Shown: in pieces, positions 8,208 to 16,345 of the stretch | Numbering within the stretch: the stretch's first letter is position 1 | Layout of the letters: each line of letters starts with the position of its first letter | NCBI RefSeq assembly: GCF_009604375.1 | Contig: NZ_WEGH01000005.1 | Coordinates: 682,001 to 746,000, forward strand | Reading direction: 5' to 3' | Source of the DNA: Actinomadura macrotermitis | GTDB taxonomy: Bacteria > Actinomycetota > Actinomycetes > Streptosporangiales > Streptosporangiaceae | Length of the DNA stretch: 64,000 nt | Made by a program: the position numbers and the translations under genes | Notes under the pieces: generated by a model | Databases searched by the model: none | Told to the model about the DNA's origin: nothing | Seen by the model: only the letters and a program-made list of their open reading frames with translations

Positions 8208-9707
8208 ATGCGCATCCGCCAAGATCACCGTCTTGAGCGTCTCGACGGCCACCGGCTCCGCCTGCCGAACCCCTGGGACATCCCGGCCGAGATCTGCGCC
8301 GGCCCGGACGTCCCCCTCGAACCGGCCGCCGTGGACGAGGCGCTCAGCCTCCTGGAGACCGCGGGCACCCTCGCCGCGCTCAGCGAGGCGACCGGCGGGC
8401 CGCCCGCCCGCATCACCCGGCTCGCCCTCACCCCCGACTTCCACAAGGGCGCCGGCATCCCCATCGGCACCGTCATCGAGACCGAGCACGCGCTGCTGCC
8501 GCAGGCCGTCGGCAACGACGTCAACTGCGGCATGCGCCTGGAGGTCACCTCGCTGCGCGCCGAGCGGGTGCGGCCCCGCCTGCGCGCGCTGGAGCGGCGG
8601 CTGCGGCACCTGTTCTTCGAGGGCGGCCGCCGCATCGCGCTCACCCCGCTCCAGCGCGAGGCGCTGCTGCGCGACGGCCTGCCCGGCCTGCTGCTCACCG
8701 GCGGCGCGCCCTGGGCCGGGCTCGGCCCGCACGACGCCGACGACAGCGTCGACCGCGTGCACGCCCCGGCGCATCCGGCGGGCACCGCCGACGCGTTCGC
8801 CGACTGGATCGGCAGCGCGGGCGGCGCCAGCCACGACAGCGTCATCGGCGGGATCGGGGGCGGCAACCACTTCGCCGAGCTGCAGTACGTCTCGGCCGTG
8901 CACGACGCGGCCGCCGCGCACGCCTGGGGGCTCGTCCCGGGCACGGTCGTGGTGATGGCGCACAGCGGCTCGCTGTCGCTCGGCCACCAGGCCAACGGCA
9001 CCGCGCTGGACCTGCTGCGGGCCGGCTGGCCGGCCGGGCTCCCCCGGCCGCGCAACGGCATCCTGCCGTTCCTGCTGGACGAGCGCACCGAGCCGGCGCG
9101 GCGCCGGTACCTGGACGCGTTCGGCAACGCCGCCAACTTCGCCGCCGGGAACCGCTTCTTCCTGTCCCTCACCATGCGCGCCGGGCTCGCCGCCGAGTAC
9201 GGGGAGCTGGAGTCGCGGCTGCTGTACGACGCGCCGCACAACCTGTTCTGGCAGGACGGCGACCGCGTCGTGCACCGCAAGGGCGCCACCCCGGCGGGCG
9301 GGCACGCCGCGATGGCGGGCGGCCCGTACGCGATGTGGGGCGAACCGGTGATCGTGCCGGGGTCGATGGGCGCGGCGAGCTTCGTGCTGCGCGGGCACGG
9401 CGACCCGCGGTCGCTGGCCAGCGCCTGCCACGGCGCCGGGCGGCGCGTCCCGCGCGGGGCCGCCGCGCGCGGGAGCGACGCGGAGCTGGACGCGTTCCTG
9501 CGCGGGTTCCACGTGGTGACGCCGCTGGACCACCGCGACCCGATGGTGGCGCGCCGCTCCGACGTGATGGCCGCCTGGCGCCGCGACCTGAAGCAGGAGG
9601 CGCCGTGGGCCTACAAGGACATCGGCCCGGTCGTGGCGAGCCTGGCCGCGGGCGGGGTGGCCGCCCCCGTCGCCGAGCTGCGCCCCCTGCTCACCGTCAA
9701 GGGCTGA
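8208..9707 (+). CDS. rtcB: RtcB-family RNA ligase
   Basis: Protein of 499 residues with the full RtcB motif series in order: DVNCGM (104-109, metal-binding Cys107), GGGNHF (217-222), HSGS (252-255), HRKGATP (356-362), PGSMG (384-388) and HGAGR (408-412) containing the His that is guanylylated. RtcB joins 2',3'-cyclic phosphate or 3'-phosphate RNA ends to 5'-OH ends using GTP and manganese, in RNA repair or tRNA splicing. DVNCG resembles the archaeal/metazoan DINCG form. No archease gene is adjacent. The start is the ATG after GAAGGACC; an upstream palindrome and -10-like TAGATT suggest regulation by the preceding TetR protein. Confidence 0.92.
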   Translation: MRIRQDHRLERLDGHRLRLPNPWDIPAEICAGPDVPLEPAAVDEALSLLETAGTLAALSEATGGPPARITRLALTPDFHKGAGIPIGTVIETEHALLPQAVGNDVNCGMRLEVTSLRAERVRPRLRALERRLRHLFFEGGRRIALTPLQREALLRDGLPGLLLTGGAPWAGLGPHDADDSVDRVHAPAHPAGTADAFADWIGSAGGASHDSVIGGIGGGNHFAELQYVSAVHDAAAAHAWGLVPGTVVVMAHSGSLSLGHQANGTALDLLRAGWPAGLPRPRNGILPFLLDERTEPARRRYLDAFGNAANFAAGNRFFLSLTMRAGLAAEYGELESRLLYDAPHNLFWQDGDRVVHRKGATPAGGHAAMAGGPYAMWGEPVIVPGSMGAASFVLRGHGDPRSLASACHGAGRRVPRGAAARGSDAELDAFLRGFHVVTPLDHRDPMVARRSDVMAAWRRDLKQEAPWAYKDIGPVVASLAAGGVAAPVAELRPLLTVKG

Positions 9708-9789
9708 GCGCGGCGGCCCGCACCTGCGTCAGTGTTCACTTACTGGATGGGCTAGCGTGGGCCCGCAACGTCGTTCGGAGGAGGCGCGG

Positions 9790-10971
9790 ATGGACTTCGA
9801 TCTGCCCGAGAGCGCGCTCGCGGTGCGCGAGGGCGTGCAGGCGATCGCCCGTAAGTACGACCAGGACTACTGGAGCCGGTGCGACGCCGACAAGCGCTGG
9901 CCCGAGGAGGTGTGGCGGGAGCTGGTCGAGGGCGGCTGGCACAGCCTGGCGGTGCCCGAGGAGCACGGCGGCGCGGGCCAGGGCCTGCTGGAGCTGGCGG
10001 TGGCGCTGGAGACGCTCGCCGCCGGCGGCGCGGGCGGCGCCGCGTCCTTCATGTACCTGCTGACGCCCGCGTTCGGCGGCCTCACCATCGCCCGGCACGG
10101 CACCGGGGAGCAGAAGCGCGAGTTCCTGCCGCGGATCGTCGCCGGCGAGATCGAGACGTGCTTCGCCATCACCGAGCCCGACGCCGGCAGCAACGCCATG
10201 AACATCTCCACCCTGGCGCGCCGCGACGGGGACCACTTCGTGGTGAGCGGCCAGAAGATCTGGATCTCCGGGGTCGAGCGCGCCGACTTCCTGGTGCTGG
10301 TCGCCAGGACGACCCCGGCCGCCGAGGCCCGCCCGCGCACCAGCGGCTTCACCGTGCTGCTGGTGGACGTCAAGGACGCCGTCGCGCAGGGCACCCTCAC
10401 CTACCGGCCGATCCCCAAGCTCGGCACCAACACCGTCGCCTCCAGCATGGTGTTCCTGGACGAGGTCCGGGTGCCCGCCGGCCGCGTCCTCGGCGAGGTC
10501 GGCCAGGGCTTCGCGGTGCTGTGGGACATCCTGAACCCCGAGCGGATCCTGGCGGCGGCGAGCGGCGTCGGGTTCGGCGAGCTGGTCCTGCGGGTCGCCT
10601 GCGACTACGCCCGCGAGCGGGCGCCGTTCGGGCGGCCGATCGGCGCCAACCAGGCCGTCGCGTTCCCGCTCGCCAAGGTCAAGGCGCAGGTGGAGCTGGC
10701 CCGGCTGATGACCTACAAGGCGGCCTGGCTGTGGGACCGGGGCCGGCCGTGCGGGTCGGAGGCCAACATCGCCAAGCTCACCGCCGCCGACGCCGCCTGG
10801 CAGGCGGCCGACCGGGCGTTCCAGGCGCACGGCGGCATGGCGTACTCGCTGGAGTACCCGGTGGCGCGGATGTTCCGCGACGCGCGGATCGCCAAGAACA
10901 TCCCGGTGGCCGAGGAGCTGGTGCTCGCGCACATCGCCCAGCACGAGCTCGGGCTGCCGAAGTCGTACTGA
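9790..10971 (+). CDS. acyl-CoA dehydrogenase family protein
   Basis: FAD-dependent acyl-CoA dehydrogenase of 393 residues. The flavin-binding signature CFAITEPDAGSNAMN, the FHCKI-like FVVSGQKIWISG strand and the C-terminal YPVARMFRDARI helix are clear. At the position where most members have the catalytic Glu (YEGT), this protein has IPVAEE, so the base must come from another position, as in isovaleryl- or long-chain-type enzymes, or the activity differs. The ATG at 9790 follows GGAGGAGGCG. A TAGCGT -10-like element (9753-9758) precedes it. It is followed by the SRPBCC gene on the same strand, 87 bp downstream. Confidence 0.88.
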   Translation: MDFDLPESALAVREGVQAIARKYDQDYWSRCDADKRWPEEVWRELVEGGWHSLAVPEEHGGAGQGLLELAVALETLAAGGAGGAASFMYLLTPAFGGLTIARHGTGEQKREFLPRIVAGEIETCFAITEPDAGSNAMNISTLARRDGDHFVVSGQKIWISGVERADFLVLVARTTPAAEARPRTSGFTVLLVDVKDAVAQGTLTYRPIPKLGTNTVASSMVFLDEVRVPAGRVLGEVGQGFAVLWDILNPERILAAASGVGFGELVLRVACDYARERAPFGRPIGANQAVAFPLAKVKAQVELARLMTYKAAWLWDRGRPCGSEANIAKLTAADAAWQAADRAFQAHGGMAYSLEYPVARMFRDARIAKNIPVAEELVLAHIAQHELGLPKSY

Positions 10972-11058
10972 TTCCATGATCGGCGGCTGTTGCCCGGGCG
11001 CGTCCGGCGGCGCAGCATGGAGGCGCCGTCCCACCCCTCGACGCCGAGGAGCGCCGCC

Positions 11059-11493
11059 ATGCCGAGGTCCTACGCCAGCACCGTGCTGAACGCCACCGCC
11101 GGGGAGGTCTGGTCCTATCTCCGCGACTTCGGCAACCTGGCCGAATGGATGCCGGGCGTGCAGACCGGCATGATCGAGGACGGCGGGCCGGCCGACCGGG
11201 TCGGCTGCGTGCGGCGGCTGATCGGCCCCGGCGACTCGGTGTTCCGCGAGCGGCTGACCGACCTGGACGACGACGCGCTCAGCTACTCCTACGTGATCCT
11301 GGAGTGCCCGCTGCCGGTCCGCGGCGGGTACGGGCGGCTGCGGGTCTCCCCCGTCACCGACACCGGCCAGGCGTTCGTGGAGTGGTCCGGCGGCTTCTCG
11401 GCCGACGCCGGCGACGAGGAGGCGATGCGCGCGACCTTCGCGCGCGGGATCTACGGGGCGGGCCTGGAGTCGCTGCGCAAGCGGTTCGGGTGA
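11059..11493 (+). CDS. SRPBCC-family (Bet v1-like/polyketide cyclase) protein
   Basis: Small protein of 144 residues with the SRPBCC fold pattern: N-terminal strand, A..VW.YLRDFGNLAEWMPGV, a mid-strand region with DDDALSYSY, and a C-terminal amphipathic helix. Members bind hydrophobic ligands and act as cyclases, START-like carriers or stress proteins; none can be singled out. The ATG at 11059 follows AGGAG. It lies 87 bp after the acyl-CoA dehydrogenase and its stop is 4 bp from the stop of the convergent esterase. Confidence 0.8.
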   Translation: MPRSYASTVLNATAGEVWSYLRDFGNLAEWMPGVQTGMIEDGGPADRVGCVRRLIGPGDSVFRERLTDLDDDALSYSYVILECPLPVRGGYGRLRVSPVTDTGQAFVEWSGGFSADAGDEEAMRATFARGIYGAGLESLRKRFG

Positions 11494-11497
11494 GGGG

Positions 11498-12451
11498 TCA
11501 GGCCGCGGTGCCCTCCTCGGCGGCCGCGCCGTGCAGGGCCGCGCGCAGCCGCCGCACCGCGTAGCGCCGCGCCTCGGCGCCGGTGTCGAAGATCTCCGGG
11601 AGCAGGAAGAAGGAGTGCACCACCCCGGGGTAGCGGCGCTGCTCGACCGGGACGCCGGCGTCGTGCAGCCGCCGGGCGTAGGCCTCGCCCTCGTCGCGCA
11701 GGATGTCGTACTCGGCGGTGATCACCGTGGCGGGCGCGAGCCCGGACAGGTCGGCCGCGCGCAGCGGCGCGATCAGCGGGTCGGCCGGGTCGGCGTCGCC
11801 GACGTACATGCCGGTGAAGCGGGCCATCGCGTCGGCGTCCAGGCCGTACCCGTCGCCGTAGCGGGCCCAGCTCTCGGTGTCGCGGGCGGTGTCGGTGATC
11901 GGGTAGACCAGCAGCTGGTGCGCCAGCGCGACGCCCGCGTCGCGGGCCAGCAGGGCGACGACGGCGGCCAGGTTGCCGCCCGCGCTGTCGCCCGCCACCG
12001 CCAGCGCGCCGGGCCGGGCGCCGTAGCGGCCGGGGTCGCGCGCGACGTCCGCGGTGACCGCCCAGGCGTCCTCGACGGCCGCGGGGAAGGGGTGCTCGGG
12101 CGCCAGCCGGTAGTCCACGCTCAGCACCGTGCAGCCCGCGGCGGCGGCCAGGTCGCGGCAGGCCACGTCGACGCTCTCGACCCCGCCGAGCACCCAGCCG
12201 CCGCCGTGCAGGTAGACCAGCAGCGGAAGCGGGCCCGCCGCCGGCGGCTCGGGCCGGTAGAGCCGCACCGGGACGGGCCCGCCGGGGCCGTCCACGGTCA
12301 GGTCCGCCACCCGCGGCAGCTCGCGGCGCGGCACCGGGTACTCCAGGGAGAGCTGCGCGCGCATCTCGGCGACGGACGGGCGCGGGCCCTCCACCGCCGT
12401 CAGGAAGCGCAGCTGGTCCAGGAAGCGCTCGGTCTGCGGGTGCAGGGTCAT
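11498..12451 (-). CDS. alpha/beta hydrolase fold-3 esterase (hormone-sensitive-lipase family)
   Basis: Esterase of 317 residues. The HSL-family oxyanion motif HGGGW is followed about 75 residues later by the nucleophile elbow GDSAGG, and the catalytic His lies in VVHSFF near the C-terminus. A cap helix precedes the core. Such enzymes hydrolyse short acyl esters or lactones. The ATG at 12451 is preferred over an upstream one because AGGAGG stands ten bases before it. The leader region contains a six-copy 15-bp tandem repeat between this gene and the upstream amidotransferase. Confidence 0.9.
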   Translation of the reverse strand: MTLHPQTERFLDQLRFLTAVEGPRPSVAEMRAQLSLEYPVPRRELPRVADLTVDGPGGPVPVRLYRPEPPAAGPLPLLVYLHGGGWVLGGVESVDVACRDLAAAAGCTVLSVDYRLAPEHPFPAAVEDAWAVTADVARDPGRYGARPGALAVAGDSAGGNLAAVVALLARDAGVALAHQLLVYPITDTARDTESWARYGDGYGLDADAMARFTGMYVGDADPADPLIAPLRAADLSGLAPATVITAEYDILRDEGEAYARRLHDAGVPVEQRRYPGVVHSFFLLPEIFDTGAEARRYAVRRLRAALHGAAAEEGTAA

Positions 12452-12548
12452 GCGGCGGCCTCCTGCGGATCGACTGGTCGGAATGTCCCGCATGAGCGGT
12501 TCCCCGGGCCGGCGCGGTCAATCCCCCCGGCCGGTGTGACCCGCGCCA

Positions 12549-12638
12549 ACACGGGCCGGGCCGACACGGGCCGGGCCGACACGGGCCGGGCCGACACGGG
12601 CCGGGCCGACACGGGCCGGGCCGACACGGGCCGGGCCG
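12549..12638. repeat. six perfect tandem copies of a 15-bp unit
   Basis: The unit ACACGGGCCGGGCCG is repeated six times without a single mismatch (90 bp). It lies between the stop of the amidotransferase gene (12648) and the start of the esterase gene (12451), so in the esterase leader. A 15-bp unit keeps any reading frame, and translated frames give TGRAD or ARPVS repeats, but no ribosome binding site supports a coding role. Perfect identity suggests recent slippage expansion; copy number may vary between strains. Confidence 0.95.
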
Positions 12639-12647
12639 GCGGGGCCG

Positions 12648-13400
12648 TCAGCGGCCCGCCGCCTTGGCCACCAGCGCCTCGAACAGCCGCCGGTCCTCGC
12701 CCTCCTCGGGGTGCCACTGCACGCCGATCCCGAACGGATGGCCCTGCAGCTCGACCGCCTCGACCACCTGGTCCTCGGCCCAGGCGACCGGGGCCAGCCC
12801 CTTGCCGAGCCGGGCGACGGCCTGGTGGTGGTAGGTGGGCACGTCCGCGGCGTCGCCGAGGATCTTCCCGACCGTGCTGTTCGCGCTGATCTGGACCCGG
12901 TGCGTGCCGATCATGCCGATCGCGGGGCGGTGCCCCTCGTGCCCCACCGCCTCGGGCAGGTGCTGGACGAGGGTGCCGCCGCAGGCCACGTTGAGCACCT
13001 GCATGCCCCGGCAGACCGCCAGGAACGGCAGGCCCGCGTCGAGCACGGCGCGCACGAGCGCCAGCTCGTAGCGGTCGCGCTGCGGCTGGGGCGGGCCGGT
13101 CTCGGTGTGCCGGGCCGCGCCGTACAGCTGCGGGTCCACGTCCGCGCCGCCGGCGAGCACGATGCCGTCCAGCCGGGAGGCCACCGCCTGCAGGCCGCGC
13201 AGGCCCGCGGTCGGCGGCAGCAGCACCGGTATGCCGCCCGAGCGCTCGACCGCGCGCAGGTACGGGGCCGGCAGCAGGGCCGCCTCGCGCACCCAGGTGC
13301 CCCAGCGGGCCGGTTCGAGATAGGTGGTCACGCCGATGAGCGGCGGCGCGCCGCCGGCCGGGGTATGGGGGCCGGGAGCCCCCTGGCTCGCCTCTGGCAT
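12648..13400 (-). CDS. PuuD-like gamma-glutamyl-GABA hydrolase family class I amidotransferase
   Basis: Protein of 250 residues. The class I glutamine amidotransferase triad is visible: nucleophile elbow AVCRGMQ (Cys130), with QWHPEEG giving His230 and Glu232. GGADVDPQLYG is diagnostic of the gamma-glutamyl-gamma-aminobutyrate hydrolase branch. The reaction would free GABA or another amine from a gamma-glutamyl conjugate in polyamine catabolism; no glutamine synthetase-like or amine oxidase genes are next to it. The ATG at 13400 follows AGAGGGGAAG. Substrate remains open. Confidence 0.85.
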   Translation of the reverse strand: MPEASQGAPGPHTPAGGAPPLIGVTTYLEPARWGTWVREAALLPAPYLRAVERSGGIPVLLPPTAGLRGLQAVASRLDGIVLAGGADVDPQLYGAARHTETGPPQPQRDRYELALVRAVLDAGLPFLAVCRGMQVLNVACGGTLVQHLPEAVGHEGHRPAIGMIGTHRVQISANSTVGKILGDAADVPTYHHQAVARLGKGLAPVAWAEDQVVEAVELQGHPFGIGVQWHPEEGEDRRLFEALVAKAAGR

Positions 13401-14022
13401 GCGTGTCTTCCCCTCTGGTGAGACTCGGCCGCGGTTCACCGACCGCCGCGCACTGGTCCGTCACCTTCGCCAGGTCATCATGGCGCATCGGCCGCATCAG
13501 GGGCCTCCGCCACCCCATCCGGGCCGCCGCGGACCCCCGTCCGCGCGGCCCGGCGTGGGCGCCGGCGTGTCACGTGCCCGGGCCCGGAATGCCCCCGCGG
13601 TCCCGTCCGCACCCCCTCCCCCGATGCTCCCTCCATGATCCCGCGTGACCGCGAATTCGGAAACCCCCACCGCGGGATGAGAATCGTCCCCCGCGTCGGA
13701 ACGCCTTCTTCCACCGCCGCGACAATGCCGGAACACGCGCCGCCCTAAGGCTTTCCATGTCATCCGAATCGGCCCGGGCGATCATCTTTCGGACCGGCAA
13801 TTCCCATACCGATCAGTATCCTTCCTCCAAACACGAATAACATGATTACGGAGAATCATAGGTTCGTCACTCTTAGCAATGATCGGCGCCGCTTGCCGCG
13901 AATCGGTTGAGTACCAGGGACTTTCGGTGCGAGAATCTCAGTGAGCCGGGCAGCCGGGGGCGCCCGAAGGCGCCGGGGAACCCCGGATCCGGCCATCGGA
14001 ACATTGGGGGCGTGTGCGACAA
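13401..14022. other. gene-free 622-bp interval before the flavohemoglobin gene
   Basis: No reading frame in this interval has both actinomycete codon bias and a ribosome binding site. The left part is GC-rich; the right part (about 13760-13930) is markedly AT-richer than its surroundings and contains a dyad at 13842-13859, fitting a long regulatory region for the flavohemoglobin gene. A decade AACACGAATA (13830-13839) resembles what I recall of one half of Streptomyces NsrR sites, which is weak evidence for nitric-oxide control. Confidence 0.6.
13842..13859. promoter_or_regulatory. AT-rich inverted repeat, candidate operator of the flavohemoglobin gene
   Basis: ATGATT and AATCAT form a perfect 6-bp inverted repeat separated by ACGGAG. 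It lies 163 bp before the flavohemoglobin start, in the only AT-rich patch nearby, adjacent to an NsrR-like AACACGAATA. The arrangement suggests a transcription-factor site; the identity of the factor is not established. Confidence 0.3.
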
Positions 14023-15249
14023 ATGTCCTTGGAACCCCGAATCATCAAAGAGACTTTCTCCCGACTGGAACTGTCCGGGGACAAGGCGGCCGCGTATTTC
14101 TACGGCCGGCTGTTCGCGGAGAACCCCCGCCTGCGCGCGTTGTTCCCGCCCGCGATGGACATGCAGCGCGACCGGCTCTTCCAGGCCCTCACCACGATCG
14201 TGTTCAGCCTGGACAATCCCATGACGCTGGACTCCTATCTGGCCCGGCTCGGCCGCGACCACCGCAAGTTCGGGGTGCGGCGCGAGCACTACCCGGCGGT
14301 CGGCTCCGCCCTCCTGGCGACGCTGCGCCGGTTCGCCGGCGACGGCTGGTCGCCCGAGGCCGAGGCGGCCTGGGCCGCCGCCTACGCCCGCGCCGCCGCC
14401 ACGATGATGGAGGCGGCCGAGCGGGACGCCGAGCAGAACCCGCCCTGGTGGGTCGCCGAGGTCGTCGACCACGACCGGCGCGGCCCCGACCTGGCGGTGC
14501 TCACGCTGCGGCCCGGCCGGCCGCTGCCGTTCGCCGCCGGGCAGTACGTCACCGTCCAGACCGCCCGCTGGCCGCGGGTGTGGCGCCCCTACTCGGTCGC
14601 CAACGCGCCGCGCGCCGACGGGCTGCTGCGGCTGCAGGTGCGGGCGGTGCCGGGCGGCTGGGTGAGCGGCGCGCTGGTGCGGCACACCGCGGCCGGCGAC
14701 TCGCTGCTGCTCGGCCCGGCGCTGGGCGCGATGACCCTGGACGCCGACTCCGGCCGCGACCTGCTGCTGGTCGCCGGCGGCACCGGGCTGGCCCCGCTGA
14801 AGGCCGTCGCCGAGCAGGCGATCGGGTCCGGCCGGCGCCGCGACGTCCACCTGCTGGTCGGGGCGCGCACCGAGCGCGACCTGTACGACCTGCCGGGCCT
14901 GCGGCTGCTGGAGTCCACCTGCCCGTGGCTGCGGGTGACGCCGGTGGTGTCGGACGATCCCGGCTTCGACGGCATGCGCGGCACGCTGCCGGAGGTGCTG
15001 GACCGCCTCCACGACCTGGAGGACCGCGACGTCTACGTGTCGGGCCCGGCCGGGATGACCAGGCGGGCGGTGAGCGTGCTGCAGCGCCTCGGCGTCCCCC
15101 TGGACCGCCTTCACCACGACCTGCTGGAGACCGAGGGCGTCCCCGTGCCCGCCGCCCCCGGAACCGGGCCTGAGAGCGTGTCCGAAACCGGCTCCGGAAC
15201 CGGGCGGGTCCCGGTGCCCGCCCGCCGGGGCTGCCCCGCCGCCGGGTAG
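14023..15249 (+). CDS. flavohemoglobin-type protein (globin + FAD/NAD reductase)
   Basis: Protein of 408 residues. An N-terminal globin domain (1-135) has the B10 Tyr27 in FYGRLF and the proximal His80 in RDHRKFGV. A ferredoxin-reductase-type FAD domain follows (RPYS, 188-191), then an NAD(P) domain (GGTGLAPL, from 252). Such enzymes oxidise nitric oxide to nitrate (NO dioxygenase) or reduce NO without oxygen. The last 40 residues are Pro/Gly/Thr-rich, unlike canonical Hmp. A GTG at 14014 is an alternative start giving three more residues. An unusually long AT-rich upstream region suggests regulated expression, and a strong hairpin terminator follows. Confidence 0.88.
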   Translation: MSLEPRIIKETFSRLELSGDKAAAYFYGRLFAENPRLRALFPPAMDMQRDRLFQALTTIVFSLDNPMTLDSYLARLGRDHRKFGVRREHYPAVGSALLATLRRFAGDGWSPEAEAAWAAAYARAAATMMEAAERDAEQNPPWWVAEVVDHDRRGPDLAVLTLRPGRPLPFAAGQYVTVQTARWPRVWRPYSVANAPRADGLLRLQVRAVPGGWVSGALVRHTAAGDSLLLGPALGAMTLDADSGRDLLLVAGGTGLAPLKAVAEQAIGSGRRRDVHLLVGARTERDLYDLPGLRLLESTCPWLRVTPVVSDDPGFDGMRGTLPEVLDRLHDLEDRDVYVSGPAGMTRRAVSVLQRLGVPLDRLHHDLLETEGVPVPAAPGTGPESVSETGSGTGRVPVPARRGCPAAG

Positions 15250-15266
15250 CGCCCGGCCCCCCGAAC

Positions 15267-15299
15267 GGCCCCGGCCTGATGCGCGGTCAGGCCGGGGCC
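15267..15299 (+). terminator. intrinsic terminator after the flavohemoglobin gene
   Basis: GGCCCCGGCCTGA pairs perfectly with TCAGGCCGGGGCC across a 7-base loop. The 13-bp GC stem lies 17 bp after the stop codon and is followed by CCTTG, a short T-poor tail typical of actinomycete terminators. Confidence 0.8.
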
Positions 15300-15490
15300 C
15301 CTTGTCACTTGAGCGTCGGACTGTAAGAAATCCCTTGTCAACAGTGGCGCAAATCATACGGATGTGAGTACGGTTCACCTTCAAAGATCACCCAGGCGGT
15401 GTCCCCGGCCCCCGAGCGGGCGGGGGACCGGTGCACCATCCCCCCGCGCACCGCCTGTACCGATCTGTGTCACCGCTCAGGAGAGTGCGC

Positions 15491-16321
15491 ATGACCGTAA
15501 GTGCTCGACGTCTGGCCGCGCTGGCCCTCACCGTGCCCCTCGGGCTCGGCCTCACGGCCCAGACGGCTTCGGCCGCCCCCAAGCCGAAGCAGAAGAACCG
15601 CATCAGCACGCTGGCCGCCAAGACCGGTGCCCGCACCGTGTCGCCGAAGTCGGTGGCCGACGAACTGCCGCCGGTCGACTTCCGCGACTGCCCGCAGGTG
15701 CTGCCCGTCGGCATCGACCCGGCCACCGCCTGGTGCAACCTGCTCATCACCACCGGCGACGAGATCACCATGGGCAAGATCGTGCAGCCGCTCGACAAGC
15801 CCATGACGATCACCCAGCTCCTCTACGCCGACCCGGTGACCGGCGCCGAGGTCGTCAAGACCGTCGCGGTGCGGGCGCCCCAGCTGCGGGTCCCCGGCGG
15901 CGTGCTCGGCATCCCCGGCACCGACGACGTGTTCCCGCTGCTCCGGCTGGACGCCGGGGTCGAGCTCGACAAGGTCGAGACGGACCTGCCCAACATGCGC
16001 GTGGGGCTCGGCATGCGGGTCAAGGTCGGCAACCCGCTGCTCGGCGACAAGTGCTACATCGGCAGCAAGACGCAGCCGATCAACCTGAACCTGGCGATCG
16101 ACCCGGGCAAGCTGGAGTACATCCCGACCACGCCGCCGCTGCTGAAGGCCGTGTCCACCGACAACGGCTTCGCGGTGCCCGGCGCGTCGGGCTGCGGTCT
16201 GCTCGACCCCATCGTCAACTTCCGCGCCGGGCTGCCGTCCGCGGCCGGCGCCAACAAGGCGACGATGGTCAGCTACCTGACCGCCAAGCCCTACACCGAG
16301 CTCAAGCTCGCTCGGCGCTAG
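15491..16321 (+). CDS. secreted protein of unknown function
   Basis: Protein of 276 residues with a clear Sec signal peptide: Arg-Arg near the start, a hydrophobic core AALALTVPLGLGL and an AxA-type cleavage site after residue 28 (TASA). The mature part begins with a Lys-rich PKPKQKNR stretch and has no motif I recognise. Three or four Cys residues could form disulfides. The ATG is supported by AGGAGAG six bases upstream; longer upstream frames lack a site. It stands alone, convergent with the XRE regulator. Confidence 0.75.
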   Translation: MTVSARRLAALALTVPLGLGLTAQTASAAPKPKQKNRISTLAAKTGARTVSPKSVADELPPVDFRDCPQVLPVGIDPATAWCNLLITTGDEITMGKIVQPLDKPMTITQLLYADPVTGAEVVKTVAVRAPQLRVPGGVLGIPGTDDVFPLLRLDAGVELDKVETDLPNMRVGLGMRVKVGNPLLGDKCYIGSKTQPINLNLAIDPGKLEYIPTTPPLLKAVSTDNGFAVPGASGCGLLDPIVNFRAGLPSAAGANKATMVSYLTAKPYTELKLARR

Positions 16322-16345
16322 TCCCTCCCGCGCGGGCGGGCCGGC

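Noticed and set aside
12549..12638. CRISPR array
   Set aside because: The units are contiguous 15-bp copies without spacers, so they are tandem repeats.
12540..12650. The 15-bp repeats read as a coding TGRAD or ARPVS repeat protein
   Set aside because: There is no ribosome binding site, and the frame comes from the tandem repeat itself; flanking genes end cleanly at 12648 and 12451.
13445..13800. Short frames in the gene-free interval, up to about 100 codons
   Set aside because: Codon use, starts and overlaps do not match actinomycete genes and no ribosome binding site is associated.
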